Source: Anaerolineales bacterium (GTDB lineage: Bacteria; Chloroflexota; Anaerolineae; Anaerolineales; Villigracilaceae). Taken from it: 64,000 nt of DNA. The notes under the pieces were generated by a model. That model did no database searches. It was not told the DNA's origin and worked only from the letters and a program-made list of their open reading frames with translations. Shown here one piece after another: positions 47,391-56,082 of this stretch. Position numbers and translations under genes: made by a program. Position 1 is the stretch's first letter. Each line of letters starts with the position of its first letter. The DNA is taken from NCBI GenBank assembly GCA_020634885.1, contig JACKAW010000009.1:55728-119727 (forward strand), written 5' to 3'.

Positions 47391-48869
47391 TTATTTAGAC
47401 CGATTACTTACAACCGACCAAATTTGTTCTGCGCCAATTCCAGCAGCAAACAAATAGGGTATCTGCATAATTAGGTAATAACGCTGCCAAAATAAGGGAA
47501 TTAGAACCGGCAAAGAAACCCCTGTAACCAGCAGCAGTGTCAAGGCAAACAAAGAACTTGAATCTGCATTACGGAGGAGCGCCCACACCCCGCTCAACGC
47601 CAGCATAGCCAACAACCCATCCCATAGCCACGAGCCGGTACGCCCGCGCAGCGCCGAAGCCTCATATTCGCGGATCAATTCATGGTAGGGCGGCACATCA
47701 AAATTGGGGTTTTCCAAATACATCACTTGGGAAGAGATCGTATTTACAAACAAGAAATTTATCCTTGCTGGCAGGCTGGATTCCTGCTCAGGAAGAACGC
47801 CCGTTTGCCCTTCAACAATATTCTCCCGAGCGTCTGCCATGCTCACAAGCGGAATATGCAAATGAACCCACAACACGGGCGAAAGCAGGGTCGCCGCCAT
47901 CATCGTCACACCACCAGCCAGAGCCAGAAACTTTGCAAACGCTCCACTCTTAAGTCTCGGTAGTTGGAATATCACCAACGCCAAAGCGAGCAGAGCAAGC
48001 GAACTTTCCCACCAGCCCCAAAAGACCGGCATAAAAACAAGGAAGGCAGCATACGCAATGAGCGTAGCCGCGCCCAAGTAAAACCCATTTACCCAAAACA
48101 TTCGCATGGGCAGGCGCTCAAAAACAGGGACAAGCGCCAGCCCCAAATAGACCGCCAGAATAATGAAAGCCGTATCCTGCTTGGCGGCAAGGGTCAGCCC
48201 AGTCGCCACACCCAGCAAAGCGTAAGCAAGCCATTTTATTTCTGAACGTTGAATATTTTTGACAATACACGCCGCAAGATAGACGGTCATCATCAAAAAC
48301 AAAAATTTCGGTCCCTCCTGCATTGCCCGACGAACATTCACTAAAAAAGCGCCTTGCGTAACAAGCGCCAACGTGGAAACCCACGCCGCAAGGCGCGACC
48401 CCGACAACACCCGCACAAACAAAAAGAAGAAGACAACACTCAACGCACCCATCACAGCAGAGGTATACCGCGCCAAATTTAACAAACGTTCGGGCGGCAT
48501 GTTTCCCATTGCAAGGTTATCTTCCCACGAAGAACCCCACAACCATTTTTCAATCGGGTCATCGGTATTTGTCAGGTCACGCACCCAGCCCACCACAAAA
48601 GAATAAAAGCCCCCGGTAGAAAGCCGCAGGTACTGCTTTCCATTCCCCTCCGGCGAATAAAGCACCTTGTCCAACCCGCCTTCTTTTACAATGCGGTCAT
48701 AATCTTCGCTGATAATGAGATACGCCGACTCATCCCCATGAAAGGGCACAAGCGCAACCCCCGATAAAACGTAAAGCATTGCCAGCAGCAAGAAAAGAAT
48801 ATCAAAGAAAACGGGACGCTGTTGCAGCCCGTATTGGATTTTTTCAAAAAAGTCCTGTATCATACGCAT
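47391..48869 (-). CDS. GT39-like membrane glycosyltransferase
   Basis: 492 residues, about 11-13 membrane helices. The first external loop has VPFHGDESAYLIISEDY, whose Asp-Glu fits the catalytic acidic pair of ArnT/PMT-type (GT-C fold) enzymes that take sugars from polyprenyl phosphate. The loop carries a WEDNLAMGNMPPERLLNLARY segment typical of this group. The ATG at 48869 is preceded by TATAAT at 6 nt, so an upstream extension is rejected. The acceptor is unknown. Confidence 0.8.
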   Translation of the reverse strand: MRMIQDFFEKIQYGLQQRPVFFDILFLLLAMLYVLSGVALVPFHGDESAYLIISEDYDRIVKEGGLDKVLYSPEGNGKQYLRLSTGGFYSFVVGWVRDLTNTDDPIEKWLWGSSWEDNLAMGNMPPERLLNLARYTSAVMGALSVVFFFLFVRVLSGSRLAAWVSTLALVTQGAFLVNVRRAMQEGPKFLFLMMTVYLAACIVKNIQRSEIKWLAYALLGVATGLTLAAKQDTAFIILAVYLGLALVPVFERLPMRMFWVNGFYLGAATLIAYAAFLVFMPVFWGWWESSLALLALALVIFQLPRLKSGAFAKFLALAGGVTMMAATLLSPVLWVHLHIPLVSMADARENIVEGQTGVLPEQESSLPARINFLFVNTISSQVMYLENPNFDVPPYHELIREYEASALRGRTGSWLWDGLLAMLALSGVWALLRNADSSSLFALTLLLVTGVSLPVLIPLFWQRYYLIMQIPYLFAAGIGAEQIWSVVSNRSK

Positions 48870-48875
48870 TGCAAA

Positions 48876-48881
48876 ATTATA
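48876..48881 (-). promoter_or_regulatory. -10 hexamer TATAAT, leaderless start
   Basis: Six nucleotides before the ATG at 48869 on the minus strand, in the 24-bp gap between divergent genes. Confidence 0.6.
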
Positions 48882-48893
48882 CCCACACTGCTC

Positions 48894-49397
48894 ATGAAAC
48901 TTAACCAACCCATCCCCAACCTTGAACTCCCCGACCTGCACGGAAAACTGCACCGTCTTTCAGATCATCTCGGGCACATCCTCATCGTCATTTTTTGGTC
49001 GTGTGAATGCCCGCACTCTGAACGCACCGATAAAGCCATCCTCTCCATGTTCGTGCAGTGGCAGGATGAAGTTTCGATGATCACCATCGCGTCCAACCGC
49101 AACGAAACGGCTGAAGCGTTGAGAGAAGCCGCTGAAAGCCGCCGCCTGCCAAACGTCTGGCAGGATGCGAACTGTGAGGCGGCAGACCTGTTTGAGGCGC
49201 AGACCACTCCGCATGTTTTCGTCATCGATCGGGATGGAATCCTGCGCTACCGAGGTGCAGTGGATGATGTGACCTTTCGCCAGCGCAAGCCCACCCGCTT
49301 CTTTCTCGACGAGGTGGTTGAATCGCTACTTGCCGGGCAGTTACCCACGCTGACAGAGACTCCCGCTTACGGGTGCGCCATTGTGCGCGAAGTTTGA
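48894..49397 (+). CDS. Thioredoxin-like redoxin protein
   Basis: 167 residues, no signal peptide. MKLNQPIPNLELPDLHGKLHRLSDHLGHILIVIFWSCECPHSERT has the AhpC-TSA/TlpA fold start, with a CEC-PHS redox site in place of CxxC; the second Cys is shifted to C-x-C. A cis-Pro appears in AQTTPHVFVIDRDGILRYRGAVDD. Related cytoplasmic redoxins reduce peroxides or thiols. The start at 48894 is at the domain start; the divergent glycosyltransferase gene begins 24 nt away. Confidence 0.82.
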   Translation: MKLNQPIPNLELPDLHGKLHRLSDHLGHILIVIFWSCECPHSERTDKAILSMFVQWQDEVSMITIASNRNETAEALREAAESRRLPNVWQDANCEAADLFEAQTTPHVFVIDRDGILRYRGAVDDVTFRQRKPTRFFLDEVVESLLAGQLPTLTETPAYGCAIVREV

Positions 49398-49403
49398 TAG
49401 AAT
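49398..49403 (+). promoter_or_regulatory. -10 hexamer TAGAAT, leaderless start
   Basis: Six nucleotides before the GTG at 49410. Confidence 0.45.
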
Positions 49404-49409
49404 CACCCC

Positions 49410-51284
49410 GTGCTTGAAATTAAAGACCTCGTCATTTTTCTCGATAAAATTCACCTTTTCAACGGGTTGGATGAAAAGCAACTCGCCTCTATTGCCTTAA
49501 AAGTTGAGGAACGCGAATACCCCAAAGGAAAGGTGATCTTCAAAAGCGGTGACAAGCCCGATGGTTTTTATTTGGTATACAAAGGGCGCGTGCGAGTTAC
49601 ATTAACCCAATTCGATGGAACGGAAAAGCAGCTTTCTCTGATGTATGCTTCAGATTATTTCGGCGAAGAAGCATTATTTGAAAACCGCAACCGTTCTGCC
49701 ACGGTAACCGCCCAAGAGACCACCACCCTGCTTTTCATTCCACGCGCTGCATTTGAATCAATTCTCAAACAATACGAAGTTTTAAGACCCAATTTTGAAG
49801 TTTCCATTCAAAGCCGCAAACTGGCACGCTCTACGAACTTTAAGTGGCTGGGCAAAAATGAGGTGATCTACTTCATTGCCCGCCGCCATAAATTCCGTTT
49901 ATTCGTTGCTTTGGTCAAACCTGTATTGGCTACGCTTGTTCCGCTGGGGCTGCTGTTTTTGGGAATGTTGACCGCTGCCACCACTCCTTTTGCCTTGAGC
50001 ATTGTTGGGTTTGTGTTCGTGCTGGGTTGGATCATTTGGAGCGCCATTGACTGGAGCAATGATTACTTTATCGTCACCAACCAGCGTGTGGTCTGGCTGG
50101 AGAAGATCATCTTCCTGCATGATAGCCGCGAAGAAGCGCCGCTTGGCACCATCCTTTCTGTAGGCGTGGAAACAGATTATTTTGGCAAATTACTGGGGTT
50201 TGGCAACGTCATCGTGCGGACCTTTGTAGGCAAGCTCGAATTTGATAATGTGGAACACGCCACCCAGGCGGCGGATATGATCCGCGAATATTGGGAACGC
50301 ACCAAAGCCATTACCACCCGCAGCCAGATGGATGTGATGAAAGACACCATCAAACAAAAGCTGGGGCTTCCCATCCAAAAACGGCAGGTGGAACTTGCCC
50401 CCGTGGTGGCGGTGGATGAAGAAAAGGTTCTAAGCACCCCGCTCTGGCTTTTGGCGTTGAGCCGGCTTTTCCAGCTTCGGTTGGAAGATGGCGGCAAGGT
50501 GATCTACCACAAACACTGGCTCATTTTGATCCGGCGGGCGTGGCGTCCCCTTGCATTGACGTTGATGGTGCTGGGCATATTCTTTTGGCGCATTTATTTA
50601 CTCGCCACATCAACCGAATTATCGTTCATTCGGCAGAATGCCTCGGGCGGGTACAGCCCAGATACGATTGTTGTGCTCATGCTTTTGCTGATGCTGCCGG
50701 TTGGGTTCTGGCTATGGTACGAATTTACCGACTGGCAGAACGATACGTTCATGATCACCAATGATGAGATATTCGATATTGACCGCAAGCCCTTCGGCAC
50801 CGAAGAAAAACGCTCGGCGCAGATCGAAGCGATCTTGAGCACATCGTACAAACGAAATGGTTTTATTGCCTACATTTTCAATTATGGCACGGTCTATATC
50901 ACTGTTGGCGGTACGCAAATGGCATTTGAAGATGTGATCGACCCTGCCGCCGTTCAGGCAGATATCAACCGCAGACGCTCGGCGCGCATGGCAAAAAAGA
51001 ATGAAGATGCCGGAAAAGAAGACCGCGAGCGCTTTGCCACATGGATCGCTGCCTATCACCAGAATGCCGGTGAGTTCAGCAAACCGATCTCTGCCCCAAC
51101 CGAAGAAAAAAAAGAAGAAGGCAGCAAGACCAATCCCTTTTCTGCTGCGGCAAAAGAATCGCAGGAACTTGAAGACCTGCCACTTGGCGGTGAAGAAGGC
51201 TACGGCGATGATTATTCCGGCGAAGAAGGCTTCGATGGCGAAATGGACTACGATGGCGGCGGTGACTACAGCGGCGAATTCTAA
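49410..51284 (+). CDS. Cyclic-nucleotide-binding membrane protein with two PH-like domains
   Basis: 624 residues from a GTG start. Residues ~10-130 are a cyclic-nucleotide-binding domain (LFNGLDEKQLASIALKVEEREYPKGKVIFKSGDKPDGFYLVYKGRV, DYFGEEALFENRNRSATVTA). Then a helix pair (~165-215) and a bacterial PH-like domain (FIVTNQRVVWLEKI...), a second helix pair (~375-440) and a second PH-like domain (FMITNDEIFDIDRKPFG...). The C-terminal ~35 residues are an Asp/Glu/Gly/Tyr tail. No DNA-binding or enzyme domain is seen, so it looks like a ligand-sensing membrane scaffold. Function unknown. Confidence 0.8.
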   Translation: MLEIKDLVIFLDKIHLFNGLDEKQLASIALKVEEREYPKGKVIFKSGDKPDGFYLVYKGRVRVTLTQFDGTEKQLSLMYASDYFGEEALFENRNRSATVTAQETTTLLFIPRAAFESILKQYEVLRPNFEVSIQSRKLARSTNFKWLGKNEVIYFIARRHKFRLFVALVKPVLATLVPLGLLFLGMLTAATTPFALSIVGFVFVLGWIIWSAIDWSNDYFIVTNQRVVWLEKIIFLHDSREEAPLGTILSVGVETDYFGKLLGFGNVIVRTFVGKLEFDNVEHATQAADMIREYWERTKAITTRSQMDVMKDTIKQKLGLPIQKRQVELAPVVAVDEEKVLSTPLWLLALSRLFQLRLEDGGKVIYHKHWLILIRRAWRPLALTLMVLGIFFWRIYLLATSTELSFIRQNASGGYSPDTIVVLMLLLMLPVGFWLWYEFTDWQNDTFMITNDEIFDIDRKPFGTEEKRSAQIEAILSTSYKRNGFIAYIFNYGTVYITVGGTQMAFEDVIDPAAVQADINRRRSARMAKKNEDAGKEDRERFATWIAAYHQNAGEFSKPISAPTEEKKEEGSKTNPFSAAAKESQELEDLPLGGEEGYGDDYSGEEGFDGEMDYDGGGDYSGEF

Positions 51285-51365
51285 AAACCAGGGTGGCGTG
51301 GAACAGGTAATGCAAGTATTATTGCCGCTCCAAATAAGGAAAGAGACAAAAAGGAAACACCCAGC

Positions 51366-51902
51366 ATGACTTTACGACAGATCATTCACCTGCCAGAACC
51401 CATTTTACGGAAGAAGGCAAAACCTGTTACCGAATTTAACAAAGAACTGCAAACCCTCATTGACGATATGTTCGAAACCATGCGTGAAGCCCCTGGCGTG
51501 GGGCTTGCTGCGCCGCAGATCAACCTGCCCATGCAATTAGCCGTGGTCGAATATTTAGAAAACGAAGCGGAAGATGAAGACCTCGAAGAAGGCGCCCCCG
51601 AGCCCAAGAAAAAGCAATATGTCATCATCAACCCCGAGATCGTCAAAAAATCGGAAGAGATGGTCATGGGCATTGAAGGCTGCCTCTCCATCCCCGGCGT
51701 GATCGGCGAAGTGGAACGCCACGAATGGATTCAGGTAAAAGGGCTGAACCGCCACGGAAAACCCGTCAAACACAAAGTGGAAGGTTGGACCGCCCGCATC
51801 TTCCAGCACGAAATTGACCACCTCTTCGGCGTACTCTTCACCGATAAAGCCGTCCGTATATGGAAACCGGAAGAAGAGGAAGAAGAAACTCCTCTGGATT
51901 AA
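51366..51902 (+). CDS. def: Peptide deformylase
   Basis: 178 residues. It removes the formyl group from new proteins. Motifs: GVGLAAPQ (44-51), EGCLSIPG with metal Cys106, and QHEIDHL with His148, Glu149 and His152. An acidic insert (residues ~66-83, EDEDLEEGAPEPKKK) and an acidic C-terminal tail are extra to the compact family core. AAGGAAACACCCAGC precedes the ATG. Confidence 0.95.
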   Translation: MTLRQIIHLPEPILRKKAKPVTEFNKELQTLIDDMFETMREAPGVGLAAPQINLPMQLAVVEYLENEAEDEDLEEGAPEPKKKQYVIINPEIVKKSEEMVMGIEGCLSIPGVIGEVERHEWIQVKGLNRHGKPVKHKVEGWTARIFQHEIDHLFGVLFTDKAVRIWKPEEEEEETPLD

Positions 51903-51909
51903 TATTCGC

Positions 51910-51958
51910 CAGTTACCCATTACTCTTCCAAGTAACTGGTAACTGGTAACTGGTAACT
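51910..51958. repeat. Heptamer repeat GTAACTG
   Basis: Three whole copies and most of a fourth of GTAACTG in tandem (51932-51958), with an inverted copy CAGTTAC at 51910-51916. It fills the gap between def and recF and replaces any ribosome-binding site of recF. Confidence 0.8.
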
Positions 51959-51962
51959 AACT

Positions 51963-53171
51963 TTGCACCTCCGCCGCCTTTCTCTCACCAACTTTCGCAG
52001 CCTCACCCGCCTGGATGCCGACCTTCCACAGCGGGCTATTGTGTTAACCGGACAAAACGCGCAGGGCAAAACATCGGTTCTCGAAGCCATTTACTTCCTT
52101 GCAGCATTCACCTCCTTTCAAACCAATGTAGACAGGCAAATGGTGAACTTTCACGAGGCGAAAAATCCACTGGCAGTGACGCGGCTTGTAGCAGAGTACC
52201 AACGCGGAAAAACCAAACACCGCCTCGAAGCCCGTCTCATTCTTGAGTCCACTGGCGCAACCGGGCAACGCCTGCGCAAGGAAATTCTGCTGGATGGTGT
52301 CAAACGTCAAGCCAACGATGTCATCGGGCACTTCAACGCCGTCATCTTCGTGCCGCAAATGTCGCAGATCATCGAAGGCGGACCCGATGAACGCCGCCGT
52401 TACCTCAACCTTGCTCTGGCGCAAGCCGTCCCTGCGTATGCGCGCACACTCAGTGATTATTCGCAAGCCGTCACGCAGCGCAACGCATTGCTCAAAGCGT
52501 TGAATGAAGGCATGGGAAACGGCAACCAGCTCGAAGTCTGGGATGAAGCGCTGGTACAACATGGAGCACAGCTCATCCATTGGCGCATTCAGGCGGTTCA
52601 GGAAATCGAACGCTTCGCATCCCGCATCCATCACGAGTTGACTCGCGGCGCCGAAATTTTACGCCTCGCCTATGAACCTGCCTACGACCCGCTGCCCAAG
52701 CCCGACGGTCAATTCGGCTTGAAGCTTGATACGACAATTGACCGCTCCTCCATTGGGCTTAAAGACATTCAAGAAGGTTTTCTTACCCAACTAAAAACAA
52801 TTCGCGGTGAAGAGATCGCACGCGGCGTCACGACCATCGGTCCGCACCGCGATGATTTGCGCTTCATCATCAACAAAGCCGATGTGAGCAACTACGGCTC
52901 ACGCGGGCAGATCCGCACCACGCTGCTGGCGTTAAAACTCGCCGAGGTCGAATGGATGAAAGAACGTACCGGCGAATACCCGGTCATTCTGCTGGATGAA
53001 GTGATGGCAGAGTTGGATGCCTCACGCCGCGCCGACCTGCTGCAATATGTGACACAAGAATCACAAGTGTTATTCACCGCCACCGACTTAACCCTTTTTG
53101 AAAGTGAGTTCACCGAAGGCGCAGAAATATGGGATGTAAAAGATGGGGTAGTAACACCAAGAACAAAGTAG
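51963..53171 (+). CDS. recF: DNA replication and repair protein RecF
   Basis: 402 residues from a TTG start at the conserved family N-terminus (HLRRLSLTNFRSLTRLD). SMC-like ATPase that loads RecA at gaps. Walker A LTGQNAQGKTSVLEAI (residues ~29-42), signature region EGGPDERRRYLNLALAQ, TIGPHRDDLRF and Walker B YPVILLDEVMAELDASRR. It is not in a dnaA-dnaN-gyrB block here. Leading sequence is a heptamer repeat, with no Shine-Dalgarno sequence. Confidence 0.93.
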   Translation: MHLRRLSLTNFRSLTRLDADLPQRAIVLTGQNAQGKTSVLEAIYFLAAFTSFQTNVDRQMVNFHEAKNPLAVTRLVAEYQRGKTKHRLEARLILESTGATGQRLRKEILLDGVKRQANDVIGHFNAVIFVPQMSQIIEGGPDERRRYLNLALAQAVPAYARTLSDYSQAVTQRNALLKALNEGMGNGNQLEVWDEALVQHGAQLIHWRIQAVQEIERFASRIHHELTRGAEILRLAYEPAYDPLPKPDGQFGLKLDTTIDRSSIGLKDIQEGFLTQLKTIRGEEIARGVTTIGPHRDDLRFIINKADVSNYGSRGQIRTTLLALKLAEVEWMKERTGEYPVILLDEVMAELDASRRADLLQYVTQESQVLFTATDLTLFESEFTEGAEIWDVKDGVVTPRTK

Positions 53172-53175
53172 ATCA

Positions 53176-53214
53176 ACAAAGAAGGTCACGCTTGAAGCGT
53201 GACCTTCTTGTTTA
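53176..53214 (+). terminator. Terminator after recF
   Basis: AAGAAGGTCACGC-TTGAA-GCGTGACCTTCTTGTTT, long stem just after the recF stop. Confidence 0.88.
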
Positions 53215-53249
53215 ATGGTAAAACTATTGCTCGCTCAGAAAGGAAGTTC

Positions 53250-53954
53250 ATGAAATCTTATAAATATTTCGACATCATCATGGCATTCTTTGTTGCCGTG
53301 CTCATCACCAGCAACATCGCCTCCTCTGCCAAGATCGTCGATTGGGGCATCAGCCTCTTCAACATTCCGCTCGCCTTTGACGCAGGCACCCTGCTCTTCC
53401 CCATCAGCTATGTCTTTGGCGACATCCTCACCGAAGTGTACGGATACAAACGCTCCCGCCGCGTGATCTGGACGGGTTTCTTCGCGCTCATTCTCACCTC
53501 ACTCACCCTTTGGCTGGTGGGCATTATGCCCGGCGAAGCCACATGGCAAGCCTATGCAGGTGATAACGCCTATGCCGCCATTCTCGGCGGCATGAGCACA
53601 GGCGGCATTGTACTGGCGAGTCTTTCCGGCTATTGGCTCGGTGAGTTCTTCAACTCCTTCGTACTCGCAAAAATGAAAGTCCTCACCAAGGGGCGTTGGC
53701 TCTGGACGCGTACCCTTGGCAGCACCCTCGTTGGCGAAGCCATCGACTCCGTCATATTCGTCGCCATCGCATCGGCATTCGGCGTTTTTCCGTGGAGTCT
53801 CTTCGTCACGCTGGCATTCACCAATTACCTCTTCAAGGTTGGCATCGAAGCATTGATGACGCCCATCACTTATCTTGTTGTCAATGCCCTCAAACGTGCC
53901 GAAAGCGAAGACTACTACGACAGAGAGACGAATTTCAATCCGTTTGCCAAATAA
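53250..53954 (+). CDS. Queuosine-precursor transporter (YhhQ/VUT family)
   Basis: 234 residues from the ATG at 53250 (AAGGAAG upstream); an ATG at 53199 lies in the terminator. Six membrane helices. DAGTLLFPISYVFGDILTEVYGYKRSRRVIW is the family's signature, and WLWTRTLGSTLVGEAIDSVIF a second. Members import queuine or preQ precursors for tRNA queuosine. No queuosine-synthesis gene is near. Confidence 0.9.
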   Translation: MKSYKYFDIIMAFFVAVLITSNIASSAKIVDWGISLFNIPLAFDAGTLLFPISYVFGDILTEVYGYKRSRRVIWTGFFALILTSLTLWLVGIMPGEATWQAYAGDNAYAAILGGMSTGGIVLASLSGYWLGEFFNSFVLAKMKVLTKGRWLWTRTLGSTLVGEAIDSVIFVAIASAFGVFPWSLFVTLAFTNYLFKVGIEALMTPITYLVVNALKRAESEDYYDRETNFNPFAK

Positions 53955-54085
53955 ACAGGAAGGGCGTCTCAATCGCGTTCTATAATAGATCTGCGCAAAG
54001 GGCGCCCCTTTCTTGTTGCTTGACGCACTATTCCACTTAGACGGGTCGCCCCTACGATAAAATCGCGTAAAGTCAGTTAAGAAAG

Positions 54086-54091
54086 TAAAAT
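54086..54091 (+). promoter_or_regulatory. -10 hexamer TAAAAT, leaderless start
   Basis: Six nucleotides before the ATG of ribokinase at 54098. Confidence 0.45.
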
Positions 54092-54097
54092 ACGCCC

Positions 54098-55003
54098 ATG
54101 TCCAAAAACATCCTCGTCGTCGGCTCGCTCAACGCAGACCTCGTGGTCAAATCGCCGCGCTTTCCACAGCCGGGTGAAACCATTAGCGGAGATGATTTGC
54201 AGATCATCCCCGGCGGCAAGGGCGCGAATCAGGCTGTGGCGGCGGCAAAGCTTGGGGCACAGGTGGCAATGATCGGACGGGTTGGAAGCGATAGTTTTGC
54301 ATCCTTCCTCGTTGAGAATCTCAATGCCAATCAAGTGGACACATCGCATGTCTTGAAAACGGATTCTGCCACCGGTACCGCCATCATCGTGGTGGATGCG
54401 CATGGGCAGAACAGCATTGTGCTTTCGCCAGGCGCGAATGGCAAGGTCTCACCAGCGGATGTAGACCCCGCTTCTTTCTTAACCTCAAACCTGCTTCTGC
54501 TCCAGTTAGAGATCCCCACACCGACAGTTCTCCACGCCGCGCAACAAGCCCGCGCCAATGGGTTAACCGTCATTCTCAACCCCGCGCCTGCCAAACCGCT
54601 CCCCGCTGAATTGCTCGCCCATGTGGATATTCTCATCCCCAACGAAAGTGAATTATCTTTGCTCACTGGCTTGCCGGTTACAGATGTTGCATCCGCTGAA
54701 GTTGCCGCGAAAGAAATTTTGAAGCAAGGCGTCAAGACCGTCATTGTGACATTGGGCAGTAAAGGCGCGTTGTTGGTGACGAACACACAAGCCAAGCAAG
54801 TAGACACATATAAAGTAGATGTGGTCGATACAACCGCCGCGGGCGATGCCTTCATTGGCGGCTTTGCATCTTCTTTATTGAATGGCAGATCGCTCGAAGA
54901 TTCCATCCGCTATGGCTGTGCCTGCGGCGCACTGGCAACCACCAAATTTGGCGCACAACCATCCTTGCCCACAAAAGAAGAAGTAGAAAAATTCATCACG
55001 TAG
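54098..55003 (+). CDS. rbsK: Ribokinase
   Basis: 301 residues. PfkB-family sugar kinase: N-terminal VVGSLNADLVVKSPRFPQPGETISG, GGKGANQAVAAAKLG (substrate motif) and DTTAAGDAFIGGFAS with the catalytic Asp. GAQPSLPTKEEVEKF is the RbsK-type end. It phosphorylates ribose; here ribose would come from the two nucleoside hydrolases that follow. First gene of the nucleoside-salvage block. Confidence 0.9.
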   Translation: MSKNILVVGSLNADLVVKSPRFPQPGETISGDDLQIIPGGKGANQAVAAAKLGAQVAMIGRVGSDSFASFLVENLNANQVDTSHVLKTDSATGTAIIVVDAHGQNSIVLSPGANGKVSPADVDPASFLTSNLLLLQLEIPTPTVLHAAQQARANGLTVILNPAPAKPLPAELLAHVDILIPNESELSLLTGLPVTDVASAEVAAKEILKQGVKTVIVTLGSKGALLVTNTQAKQVDTYKVDVVDTTAAGDAFIGGFASSLLNGRSLEDSIRYGCACGALATTKFGAQPSLPTKEEVEKFIT

Positions 55004-55037
55004 GGATACGCCTTGCGCGTGCCCTTAAAATAAATAG

Positions 55038-55061
55038 GACAGGGGCAAGCCCTGTCCCTAC
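55038..55061. repeat. Dispersed palindrome, copy 2
   Basis: Identical to the element at 1713; ends 10 nt before the ATG of the first nucleoside hydrolase. Confidence 0.8.
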
Positions 55062-55071
55062 ACAGGATCAT

Positions 55072-56082
55072 ATGCCAACCATCCGAATCATCCTCGATAC
55101 CGACCCCGGCGCAGACGATGCGCTTGCCATCCTGCTCATGCTGGCTTCACCAGAGATTCAACTCGAAGCCCTCACCACCGTGCAAGGCAATGTAAGCCTT
55201 GAAAAAACCACCCGCAACGCGCTGGCATTATTAGAGTTTTTGAATGCCCGCCATATTCAAGTTGCAAAGGGTTGTTCCACTCCGCTCATCAAACCGCCAC
55301 ATGGCACACAGGGCGAAGAAGTACACGGCAAAAGCGGACTGGGGCAGGCAGTTTTGCCAGAACCGAAGAACAAACCGATTGAAGCCCATGCCGTGGATTA
55401 TTTGATCGAACGCTTTCTTGCCGAACCCGGCGAGTTGACCCTCTTTGCCATCGGTCCTTTGACCAATGTTGCGCTTGCCATTCGCAAAGAGCCGAAGTTT
55501 GCACAGTCTGTGAAAGAACTGGTCATCATGGGCGGAGCCGTGCGCTCCGGCGGGAACATCACTCCGCTGGCAGAGTTCAATATTCACGAAGACCCACACG
55601 CCGCGCATATCGTTTTCAATTCCGGCATTCCCATTACGCTTATTCCATTAGATGCCACCTACAAGTGCCTGCTCACTTCGGCAGATGTGGACCGGCTCAA
55701 CAAGATCGATTCGCCGATTGCGCGTCTCGTTCATGATGTGACCGCCGATTACATGGAGTTCTATCTCAAGTACGAAGGCTTCAATGGCTGTGCCTTGCAC
55801 GATCCGCTGACGGTTGCCGCGGTCATTGCGCCAGAACTGCTTACGCTTGAAAAACACTATGTCAATGTGGATATTTCGGGCGGCATCTCCACGGGCAAGA
55901 CCTATGCCGATTTTATGAAGGTAGCGAAGCAACCCACGAACATGCAAGTTGCGCTGGATGTGAAAGGGCGCGAGTTCGTGGAATTATTTATTGAGAGAAT
56001 GGAAAGGTTAGCATATCAATTTAACGAGGAGATTGCTTCGGGCAAAGAACAAGAGCGCCCTCGCAATGACATAAATGCCTAA
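55072..56082 (+). CDS. Inosine-uridine-type nucleoside hydrolase 1
   Basis: 336 residues. It splits ribonucleosides into base and ribose. Ca2+/ribose motif RIILDTDPGADDALAIL at the N-terminus, VQGNVSLEKTTRNAL, LFAIGPLTNVALAIRK, VIMGGAVRSGGNITPLAEFNIHEDPHAAHIVF and HDPLTVAAVI near the end. The last ~18 residues (EEIASGKEQERPRNDINA) are encoded by half of a REP-like repeat and are not part of the family fold. It overlaps the second hydrolase gene by 8 nt. Confidence 0.92.
   Translation: MPTIRIILDTDPGADDALAILLMLASPEIQLEALTTVQGNVSLEKTTRNALALLEFLNARHIQVAKGCSTPLIKPPHGTQGEEVHGKSGLGQAVLPEPKNKPIEAHAVDYLIERFLAEPGELTLFAIGPLTNVALAIRKEPKFAQSVKELVIMGGAVRSGGNITPLAEFNIHEDPHAAHIVFNSGIPITLIPLDATYKCLLTSADVDRLNKIDSPIARLVHDVTADYMEFYLKYEGFNGCALHDPLTVAAVIAPELLTLEKHYVNVDISGGISTGKTYADFMKVAKQPTNMQVALDVKGREFVELFIERMERLAYQFNEEIASGKEQERPRNDINA
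56025..56071 (+). repeat. REP-like element, half copy 2, inside a coding region
   Basis: GAGATTGCTTCGGGCAAAGA...CCCTCGCAATGAC, nearly identical to the right half of the element at 9216. It is read in frame as the C-terminus of nucleoside hydrolase 1. Confidence 0.85.

Noticed and set aside
52044..52634. 196-residue frame opposite recF
   Set aside because: Antisense shadow of a well-conserved gene with no independent support.
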